Origin: a virus
DNA: 52,236 nucleotides
Strand: one strand, 5' to 3'
IMG/VR virus record: IMGVR_UViG_3300006921_000023
Span: 1 to 52,236 of that record
Shown here: one piece after another, positions 45,998 to 50,924 of the stretch
Position numbering within the stretch: position 1 is the stretch's first letter
How the letters are laid out: the number at the start of each line of letters is the position of its first letter
The notes under the pieces: generated by a model
What the model saw: the letters and a program-made list of their open reading frames with translations, nothing else
What the model was told of the DNA's origin: nothing
Databases searched by the model: none
Translations under genes and position numbers: made by a program

Positions 45998-47131
45998 TTA
46001 CAAATTTGTAGATGGATGTTGCTTTCCATCTGGATCTCGCCAATTTCCACTAGGATATTTATACCATCCAGCTTTATGCCTAGCTGAAGATGTTGCTCTA
46101 TCACCGTATAAATTATCCTCTTGCTCCTCATAGTGAAGTCCATCATTACCATTTTGTCCTATTACATTCATGCGCTCTTCTGCTTTTTCCTCATCATCTT
46201 TTACATAATGCTTTTCGACAAAATCTGGATATGTTAGATCTTCAATTACATCCTCCTCTTCTAGTGGAATTGGATATGGTTTATTAAATTCCATTCCTTC
46301 TGGTATAGACATTACTACTTCTGGATCCTTTCTTTTTATTTGAGCGAATGCCATATTGGATGCAACTACTAATGCTATAGCTAGAGGATCGAATACAAAT
46401 ATAATCATTAGCAAGAACCAATTAACAACCGTGTTCATATCCTTACCAGTCGTTTCAGCTAGATACTTTAATGGTCCCAATTCTCGCTCATCTTCATTAG
46501 ATATTTCCTTTTCTAATAAAGCCATGTCCGTTGTTGAAATGGAATCTAATACCGCTTCTAGTTTTAGATTGATGTCATCTCTATCTGCTACTGTATTTTT
46601 TAGTTCAGCTTGCAATGCTCTTCTTGTGGAGCTAGATGTAGTTGTAATTACTTGTTCAGCTTCTTTATCATAGTATGATACTGAACCAGGATTTGATAAC
46701 GATATTCTTAATTCTGATATTGATTTGTTAAGTTGAGTCTTTTCAATATTGAGGTCTTCTTTCGTTTCTTGAAATCTAATTTGCTTTTGATTTAGTATAG
46801 CTAACGACTTATCTAACAACTCAGACTTTGTTGCTGTTGATTGATATGCTCCAGATAAGAATCCATAAATACCTCCGGAGGTAATTAACATCAATACTAA
46901 CACTGCTATTGACAGATATGCTCGTAGAGCTTTATTTATAGTGTCCCAATATTGATACAATAGCGATGCTGTGACGAGTTTGGCAAACTCCAAAGAGCCG
47001 GCCATTATAATAACTTGTGTACTCGCACCAGCAAATAACTTACTCAATCCAAAGACTGAGTAGAATGCTGCTGAGCCAGATACAGCTAGTGCAGAAATTC
47101 CTATCAGAATCGGAAGAAGGTGCTTTTTCAT
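45998..47131 (-). CDS. Four-helix membrane protein with coiled coil and GWY-type tail (377 aa)
   Basis: Three hydrophobic helices lie at about 5-27, 38-58 and 70-92, a coiled coil at about 105-220, and a fourth membrane helix at about 235-262 (FLLMIIFVFDPLAIALVV). The last 20 residues carry AGWYKYPSGNWRDPDGKQHP, resembling the short DUF2510 motif (GWYxDP...W.DG). The layout resembles DUF4407-type membrane proteins, though I give that as a resemblance only. Its role is unknown; phages use such proteins for superinfection exclusion or to reshape the envelope. It starts seven bases after the stop of the 58-aa gene. Confidence 0.78.
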   Translation of the reverse strand: MKKHLLPILIGISALAVSGSAAFYSVFGLSKLFAGASTQVIIMAGSLEFAKLVTASLLYQYWDTINKALRAYLSIAVLVLMLITSGGIYGFLSGAYQSTATKSELLDKSLAILNQKQIRFQETKEDLNIEKTQLNKSISELRISLSNPGSVSYYDKEAEQVITTTSSSTRRALQAELKNTVADRDDINLKLEAVLDSISTTDMALLEKEISNEDERELGPLKYLAETTGKDMNTVVNWFLLMIIFVFDPLAIALVVASNMAFAQIKRKDPEVVMSIPEGMEFNKPYPIPLEEEDVIEDLTYPDFVEKHYVKDDEEKAEERMNVIGQNGNDGLHYEEQEDNLYGDRATSSARHKAGWYKYPSGNWRDPDGKQHPSTNL

Positions 47132-47138
47132 AATTGAT

Positions 47139-47315
47139 TTAGCCTTGGTTTAATTGAACCCTAGCTTCGCATTCTTTTACCAATTGTCTTGTTTGTCTTA
47201 ATTTATCGACAGTTAATTCAACGGTAATTTTTTTATCACGTAGTCCTTCTAGGATAGTGAATAATAATTGATCTGCTTGGTTCAGTTTTTCTTGTACTTC
47301 TTGCTTGTAGTTCAT
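47139..47315 (-). CDS. Small helical protein (58 aa)
   Basis: A 58-codon gene starts at 47315 with a strong AAAGGAG five bases before the ATG, and ends seven bases before the four-helix membrane protein gene. The product (MNYKQEVQEKLNQADQLLF to VQLNQG) is entirely helical and charged, with no cysteine pair or membrane segment. A clean ribosome site and its position between a terminator and the membrane protein gene make it convincing. Its function is unknown. Confidence 0.75.
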   Translation of the reverse strand: MNYKQEVQEKLNQADQLLFTILEGLRDKKITVELTVDKLRQTRQLVKECEARVQLNQG

Positions 47316-47346
47316 AGTTTTTCTCCTTTATAACTTTTATTCATAT

Positions 47347-47352
47347 AATATA
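47347..47352 (-). promoter_or_regulatory. Possible -10 box before the 58-aa gene
   Basis: TATATT within GTATATT lies about 32 bases before the 58-aa gene, just after a terminator. No TTG is found at the -35 position, so support is weak and rests on the position after a terminator. Confidence 0.3.
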
Positions 47353-47368
47353 CATATGTATGTTTATG

Positions 47369-47398
47369 AAAAAAGAATAGAGCATTTCTGCTCCATTC
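47369..47398 (-). terminator. Rho-independent terminator after the DUF2061 gene
   Basis: A 10-bp hairpin with a GAAA tetraloop, GAATGGAGCA and TGCTCTATTC with one G-T pair, is followed by six T on the minus strand. It lies 29 bases after the DUF2061 stop and separates the Hsp20 transcript from the next unit. Confidence 0.85.
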
Positions 47399-47426
47399 CG
47401 TATAACTCCAGTAGGTTGGATGTCAT

Positions 47427-47636
47427 TTACTTGTCTTTAGTACCAAATTTACACTTTAACCAAATACGTTCATGGAAGTAATATAGAATAAATTTAGTAA
47501 ATAATTCTAATGCTCCAATCTTTAAGCCTACTGTTGCACTACCAGTTATGATCCATCCTAGAGCCATTGTGTCCAATGTTCCTACGATTCGCCAGCTGAT
47601 TGTCTTTAGTAGACTTCTTAATTTAGTTACGTTCAT
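47427..47636 (-). CDS. DUF2061 small membrane protein (69 aa)
   Basis: The protein has the DUF2061 pattern: SLLKTISWRIVGTLDTMALG at the start, a central membrane-like helix with GWIITGSATVGLKI, and the ending YYFHERIWLK. Family members are short inner-membrane proteins of unknown function found in bacteria and phages. An AAAGGAAGG lies before the ATG and a rho-independent terminator lies about 30 bases after the stop, so it ends a transcript that starts at or before the Hsp20 gene 13 bases upstream. Confidence 0.85.
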   Translation of the reverse strand: MNVTKLRSLLKTISWRIVGTLDTMALGWIITGSATVGLKIGALELFTKFILYYFHERIWLKCKFGTKDK

Positions 47637-47649
47637 TCGATACCTTCCT

Positions 47650-48081
47650 TTATTTAATTGTAACCGCCTTTGGCTTACTTTCCTCTGAAAGTGGTACTCT
47701 TACTTTCAACAATCCATTAGCCATCGTTGCTTTTATTTTGGTAAGATCGAATTTCGGACTTACCTTCCATCCCATATCAAAGCTTCTCCTAGCTATACCT
47801 TTATGAATATAGTCAGGTGCTTCAACATCTGATGGGTTTGATTCTACACTTGGTTTTTTATAAGCAACCTTCAAAGTATTGCTTTCTATTGTGATATCTA
47901 TATCACTTTTTTCCAACCCGACGCATGCAATGTCAAAACATAGTTCGTCCTCTTGTAGAAATACATCTACTGGGTAACTAGGTTTCTGTTCCTGCAATCC
48001 GCGGAACGATGCTTCGCCGTCAAAAAAATTTCTGAATAATAGGTCCGTTGGAAAGAACCTCTCTTGAAAGAGTGTTGTCAT
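47650..48081 (-). CDS. Hsp20 small heat-shock chaperone
   Basis: The 143-residue protein has an alpha-crystallin domain at about residues 38-140, with YPVDVFLQEDELCFDIACVG, GLEKSDIDITIE, the helical IARRSFDMGWKV and the signature MANGLLKVRVP near the C-terminus. The tail K-A-V-T-I fits the IxI/V assembly motif. Such proteins bind unfolding proteins without ATP. Hsp20 genes are known in cyanophages of the T4 group. The gene has a strong AAGGAG before the ATG and an ATATTTATTA motif about 65 bases upstream, so it is probably well expressed. It lies next to the permuted tmRNA, separated by one unknown gene. Confidence 0.94.
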   Translation of the reverse strand: MTTLFQERFFPTDLLFRNFFDGEASFRGLQEQKPSYPVDVFLQEDELCFDIACVGLEKSDIDITIESNTLKVAYKKPSVESNPSDVEAPDYIHKGIARRSFDMGWKVSPKFDLTKIKATMANGLLKVRVPLSEESKPKAVTIK

Positions 48082-48129
48082 ATTTAATCTCCTTAAATGA
48101 TTTTATGTTAAGACACCCAACCTACTGTA

Positions 48130-48567
48130 TTAGTTGCCTTCAATAATAAATATGTACGTATGTACTTTTTCCTGTTTTTTATTTAATCTAAATCTATACT
48201 CAACGAATTTGTTTCCATGGCTCTCCATTAGATCTTTCATCTCCTTGAGCTTTGGCAGATTTTTAGCTGATAGCGCTACCATGTTGTTTACCATAGTAAC
48301 GTTAATCATATCTGATTCGATCATTCCCTTTAATCGTTTAGTATCCTTCACAGGGATTTTTTCTATAGGCGCTTGAAAGTCTGGTATTATATTATCTTTC
48401 AATTTTATATCACCAGACTCAATCCACTCCTCTATATTTTTGAATGCTTTATCTTGGCGCTTCTGAGGTAGACGATCTAACCATTCCCAGATTTCTTCTT
48501 CTGAGAACATCCAGAATTCTGAGTCTGGATTTAGTACATCTTCGATAGTCCATTTGTCTTTTGCCAT
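48130..48567 (-). CDS. Unknown acidic protein (145 aa)
   Basis: I do not recognise this protein. It is acidic and tryptophan-containing in the first 50 residues (FSEEEIWEWLDRLPQKRQDK), with mixed helix and strand later and a beta-like end (VEYRFRLNKKQEKVHTYIFI). I chose the ATG at 48567 because an AGGA sits eight bases upstream; an in-frame ATG at 48576 is three codons longer but has no spacing for a ribosome site. The gene immediately follows the tmRNA in transcription order, so the tmRNA 3' trailer and this leader may be the same RNA. Confidence 0.7.
   Translation of the reverse strand: MAKDKWTIEDVLNPDSEFWMFSEEEIWEWLDRLPQKRQDKAFKNIEEWIESGDIKLKDNIIPDFQAPIEKIPVKDTKRLKGMIESDMINVTMVNNMVALSAKNLPKLKEMKDLMESHGNKFVEYRFRLNKKQEKVHTYIFIIEGN
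48146..48153 (-). promoter_or_regulatory. Candidate late promoter before Hsp20
   Basis: The minus strand reads ACATATTTATTATTG inside the last codons of the 145-aa gene, about 65 bases before the Hsp20 ATG. Confidence 0.35.
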
Positions 48568-48603
48568 GTTTAACATCCTATTTTAATATTACCAACCTCC
48601 ACC

Positions 48604-48636
48604 GGGCTTTAACGACTTGCCCTATTAAATGCCGTT
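48604..48636 (-). other. H-type pseudoknot after the tag
   Basis: Stem 1 pairs AACGGC (48631-48636) with GUCGUU (48611-48616), six pairs including one G-U. Stem 2 pairs GGGC (48619-48622) with GCCC (48604-48607). The order a-b-a'-b' with loops of 8, 2 and 3 bases is an H-type pseudoknot, as found after the tag in many tmRNAs. The 3-base loop across stem 1 is short, so the fold may be tight. A separate perfect 7-bp pairing, CAGGGUG (48713-48719) with CACCCUG (48641-48647), can enclose the tag. Confidence 0.6.
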
Positions 48637-48648
48637 GGGTCAGGGTGC

Positions 48649-48681
48649 CTAAGCCGCCATTGCCATTTCAACTTGTTCGCC
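48649..48681 (-). other. tmRNA tag reading frame (GEQVEMAMAA)
   Basis: Ten codons and a TAG give GEQVEMAMAA. The ending AMAA matches the degradation tails of bacterial tags (ALAA, AMAA, VAA) that ClpXP and other proteases recognise. The first codon is placed at GGC because the bases at -5 and -4 are UA, as in Escherichia coli (U85, A86). A tag starting G-E recalls those of Bacteroidota from memory. The frame lacks its own start codon or ribosome site, as expected for a resume codon. Confidence 0.85.
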
Positions 48682-48807
48682 AGTTACGCGTTGACCTTCC
48701 TCTTATCCTTATCACCCTGTCAAATCCAGTCACCCCCATATCATTGTTCTATTTAGTGGAGGTGGAGGGTATCGAACCCTCGTCCAAAAGTGCAGCTAAT
48801 AAAAGTA

Positions 48808-49185
48808 CTAGCGGTCATTATCATCTTCAATATCCCAATTGGGATCAAAATCCATAAGATCTGCAGGCAACCAATTAGATAATGCTTTCTGTATGGATTT
48901 GAGTCCACTTTTAGATTTCTTTATCTTAACTAGTTCTGCACATCTCTCATACATTTCTATGTCAGGTGCTGAATAATATTCAATGAGTGTTTCTATTAAC
49001 TCATTCATATCAGTATCATCATCCATTGGATTGATGATCATAAGCACCCTACCTTTCCTTACTGATATAGAATCGTAAGTATCTTGTTTAGTGATCAATC
49101 TATACATATTGTCCATAGCTTCTTCGTCGATCAAATCGACGTTTGCAGGATCGTTTATGTCATAGTTATGTTTCATCTTCTGCAT
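48808..49185 (-). CDS. Acidic unknown protein (125 aa)
   Basis: I do not recognise this protein. It is strongly acidic (NPMDDDTDMNELIETL and a DPNWDIEDDNDR end) and probably helical, with no membrane segment. Its stop TAG at 48808-48810 lies at the edge of the tmRNA acceptor piece, so transcription through this gene must run into the tmRNA and the mature RNA would be cut out of the message. Start options are the ATG at 49185 or at 49176. An ATATTTATAT motif abuts the first ATG. Confidence 0.72.
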   Translation of the reverse strand: MQKMKHNYDINDPANVDLIDEEAMDNMYRLITKQDTYDSISVRKGRVLMIINPMDDDTDMNELIETLIEYYSAPDIEMYERCAELVKIKKSKSGLKSIQKALSNWLPADLMDFDPNWDIEDDNDR

Positions 49186-49206
49186 ATAAATATCTATTAG
49201 TAAGTG

Positions 49207-49641
49207 TTAACTTTGTTCTTTTATTAACTTTTGCAATTTAGAATGCTTGTGATATAATTCATTCATTTCCTTTAGTTGATCTGGATTGATTATCTTAATA
49301 CTTTCAATTCTGAATATGATATCTTGCACATCCATTAAATCGCACTGCATTTTATCAGCATCAAAATTAGCAGATCCTTTAGAGTCTTTTATATTATCTT
49401 TAATTAAAGATAGTAATAATTTGCCCTTCTCTAGGACCTGCTTAATTTTATTTCTAGTGAATGCATTGGATGGATCCATTTCACTGAACATATTATTCAA
49501 TGCATTCTTTAACGACTCTACGTCTTTTGTTTCGCCGAGCTTTTCTAATGCTGTATTACTTGATGCTTGGTTTAGCAACTTTGTTCCCATTTGTTCTAGC
49601 TTTTTGTGAACGCTTGTTTTTATAATATTTTCTTTTGCCAT
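49207..49641 (-). CDS. Helical unknown protein (144 aa)
   Basis: I do not recognise this protein. It is helical and charged throughout (EKLGETKDVESLKNALNNMF, later ELYHKHSKLQKLIKEQ), with no membrane segment and one cysteine. Its first 86 bases overlap the end of the 82-aa membrane protein gene in another frame, an unusually long overlap for this window. An ATATTTATTA motif about 100 bases upstream, inside that neighbour, could drive it. Structural or assembly roles are possible, but nothing supports a specific one. Confidence 0.68.
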   Translation of the reverse strand: MAKENIIKTSVHKKLEQMGTKLLNQASSNTALEKLGETKDVESLKNALNNMFSEMDPSNAFTRNKIKQVLEKGKLLLSLIKDNIKDSKGSANFDADKMQCDLMDVQDIIFRIESIKIINPDQLKEMNELYHKHSKLQKLIKEQS

Positions 49642-49804
49642 TACTCGGTTTATTTGATTTATTCAAATACTCTTTTAGAAATTTATTTACCAACTGCTGG
49701 TCATATAACATTCCTTTAATGTCAGTTGCTGACCTCATTGTTAATAAATATGTAGCAGCTGCACCAATTAGTGCACCTACTACAAGTGTTAATATTGTTT
49801 CCAT
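49556..49804 (-). CDS. Small single-pass membrane protein with basic tail (82 aa)
   Basis: Residues 4-22 form a membrane helix (ILTLVVGALIGAAATYLLT). It is followed by a short helix and a lysine/asparagine-rich basic tail (KRKYYKNKRSQKARTNGNK). The ATG overlaps the upstream gene's stop by one base (TAATG). The last 28 codons overlap the start of the 144-aa gene. Unknown function; a membrane-bound nucleic-acid or envelope protein fits the charge pattern. Confidence 0.65.
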   Translation of the reverse strand: METILTLVVGALIGAAATYLLTMRSATDIKGMLYDQQLVNKFLKEYLNKSNKPSNGKRKYYKNKRSQKARTNGNKVAKPSIK

Positions 49805-50139
49805 TAGCTCATTCTCCTTGATTCTAGACCTTTATTTGCAGCCATTGGAGTTTCTACTCCTCCCAGTCGTTGGCTAATACGAGCCGCATGCTGAGCATCT
49901 TGACACGTCTCAATAATTCTAGACATTTCTGTATACGTCAGGTCAATGTGTCCACACTTACCTAAGAATAGAGTAGCAATCAGAGGCATCTTAGATCCGT
50001 CAGGAAAGAATGCATCTCCTTTCTTTAATTCATACCTGATGTGATCCCAGGTCGGTCCATACTTCTTTCTATTGAAAGGTTTGTTTTGATTGTGGATAGT
50101 TGGTTTACTTCTCGAAAATTGTTTTCTTTTCTTCGCCAT
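49804..50139 (-). CDS. Unknown basic protein (111 aa)
   Basis: I do not recognise this protein. The first 30 residues are very basic (KKRKQFSRSKPTIHNQNKPF) and could bind nucleic acid. The middle (YTEMSRIIETCQDAQHAARI) looks helical. A histidine and cysteines (KCGHIDL, ETCQD) are present but not arranged as a clear zinc site. No Shine-Dalgarno precedes the ATG; the leader is A-rich. It is part of the early-type operon led by the 117-aa gene. Confidence 0.68.
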   Translation of the reverse strand: MAKKRKQFSRSKPTIHNQNKPFNRKKYGPTWDHIRYELKKGDAFFPDGSKMPLIATLFLGKCGHIDLTYTEMSRIIETCQDAQHAARISQRLGGVETPMAANKGLESRRMS

Positions 50140-50183
50140 TTTAATTTAGTACGTAGGGTGTACAAGCCGGTCTTAGTTAAAAA

Positions 50184-50537
50184 TTAGTTATTAAATATAT
50201 CGTCCTCATGGACGGTTTCATCACCAAAGAAGTTTTCCATTGCTGCGGTCAACTCCATTGCTTTTTTGTTTGCTTTGAATGCCTTACCATTACCAGATAT
50301 AACTTTATCTGCATGTACGCAGACTGCAGCTTGTTCCCAAGCTTGAAATACTGAAGTAGCTGGAGGCATTAGATGTTCTTCACGGATTACAGATTTATTA
50401 TTTCTATCTAATACAGTATATGTACCATTTGAGTTCGAATGGGATTTAGCCTTAGGACTAATTCTTCTTACTTTCTTTTGAAGTTTCTTGAACTTTAATT
50501 GTTTAGCTGAATAATCTATTGGTTGCTTATAAGCCAT
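50184..50537 (-). CDS. Unknown basic protein (117 aa)
   Basis: I do not recognise this protein. A lysine/arginine-rich start (KQLKFKKLQKKVRRISPKAK) is followed by a region with alternating hydrophobic residues (GTYTVLDRNNKSVI) and an acidic end (DETVHEDDIFNN). The gene has the best sigma-70-like promoter in the window 51 bases upstream and an 8-bp inverted repeat between promoter and start. The A-rich leader has no Shine-Dalgarno. It is probably expressed early. Confidence 0.7.
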   Translation of the reverse strand: MAYKQPIDYSAKQLKFKKLQKKVRRISPKAKSHSNSNGTYTVLDRNNKSVIREEHLMPPATSVFQAWEQAAVCVHADKVISGNGKAFKANKKAMELTAAMENFFGDETVHEDDIFNN

Positions 50538-50559
50538 GTTGTTTGTTTTTGTTATTACT

Positions 50560-50579
50560 ACTTTAGTGTTTACTAAAGT
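50560..50579 (-). promoter_or_regulatory. 8-bp inverted repeat near the transcription start
   Basis: ACTTTAGT and ACTAAAGT form a perfect 8-bp palindrome with a 4-base loop, about 10 bases downstream of the -10 box of the promoter before the 117-aa gene. It could be an operator or a 5' hairpin that protects the message. No T-tract follows, so it is not a terminator. Confidence 0.5.
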
Positions 50580-50587
50580 TTATCTTT

Positions 50588-50616
50588 AATATACTAAATA
50601 TTTTCCAGAAAGTCAA
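50588..50616 (-). promoter_or_regulatory. Sigma-70-like promoter, likely early
   Basis: TTGACT (50611-50616) and TATATT (50588-50593) are spaced by exactly 17 bases and lie 51 bases before the 117-aa gene start. It shares GTATATT with the promoters before 45945 and 45410. Confidence 0.65.
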
Positions 50617-50634
50617 CAGTTAGTATGTTTTATT

Positions 50635-50790
50635 TTAAGATTTTTTCTTATTGAATTTTCTTAGATTTTCTTCCAGCTTATTGTTTGGGCTATAAGCTTC
50701 TGCTATATAGTTTAATATAGTCCATGCTAAACATATTACTATAATTCCTACAAATGTCATTCCGAATATCACTGCGATTGTATCCATCAT
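50635..50790 (-). CDS. Small membrane protein (51 aa)
   Basis: A 51-codon gene starts at ATG-ATG (50790). It encodes one long membrane helix (TIAVIFGMTFVGIIVICLAW) and a basic, helical tail (ENLRKFNKKKS). Its start lies five bases after the stop of the 42-aa gene, which supports co-translation with the ligase gene. No clear Shine-Dalgarno is seen. Small phage membrane proteins of this type are often early host-takeover factors; that is inference. Confidence 0.6.
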   Translation of the reverse strand: MMDTIAVIFGMTFVGIIVICLAWTILNYIAEAYSPNNKLEENLRKFNKKKS

Positions 50791-50795
50791 CTTAT

Positions 50796-50924
50796 TTATT
50801 TTTTGAATTTACTTTTAATTTTATACATTACATATCCTACTACGGGTGTGCCATACAATAAGGTTAGCAAACTAGGATGTGGCTCACCACACGCTCCTGT
50901 TAAATGTTTTAGAAACTCTATCAT
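50796..50924 (-). CDS. Small membrane-associated protein (42 aa)
   Basis: A 42-codon gene begins with an ATGA overlap: its ATG at 50924 shares bases with the ligase stop TGA. The product has a hydrophobic middle (SLLTLLYGTPVVGYVMY) and a basic end (KIKSKFKK). The tight overlap with the ligase gene makes translation coupling likely and is the main support for it. Function is unknown. Confidence 0.55.
   Translation of the reverse strand: MIEFLKHLTGACGEPHPSLLTLLYGTPVVGYVMYKIKSKFKK

Larger units (their letters stand above)
48600..48812 (-). ncRNA. ssrA: Circularly permuted tmRNA (SsrA), acceptor piece first
   Basis: On the minus strand a T-arm and acceptor 3' strand (48784-48757; GAGGG-TTCGATA-CCCTC then CACCTCC and discriminator A) come first. 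A 19-nt loop (48756-48738) follows, and then the typical tmRNA 5' end, GGGGGTGACTGGATTTGACA. The two ends pair as a 7-bp acceptor stem (48737-48731 with 48758-48764), whose third pair is G-U, the alanyl-tRNA synthetase identity element. A tag frame lies downstream (48649-48681), followed by a pseudoknot (48604-48636). In a normal tmRNA gene the order is reversed, so this is a permuted gene that would mature into two RNA pieces. CCA is not encoded after the discriminator. The outer ends are approximate; the acceptor piece may overlap the stop of the upstream 125-aa gene. It rescues stalled ribosomes and needs SmpB, not seen here. Confidence 0.93.

Noticed and set aside
48757-48784. A tRNA gene at the GGTTCGATACC T-arm
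   Set aside because: No anticodon or D-arm precedes it at tRNA distance; the partner of the acceptor stem lies downstream, which fits a permuted tmRNA instead.
48561-48857. A 98-codon plus-strand frame across the tmRNA region
   Set aside because: It covers the complement of the tmRNA acceptor, loop and tag. The whole window is otherwise coded on the minus strand, and part of the product (EVEGIEPSSKS) is a well-known mistranslation of tRNA/tmRNA T-arms.
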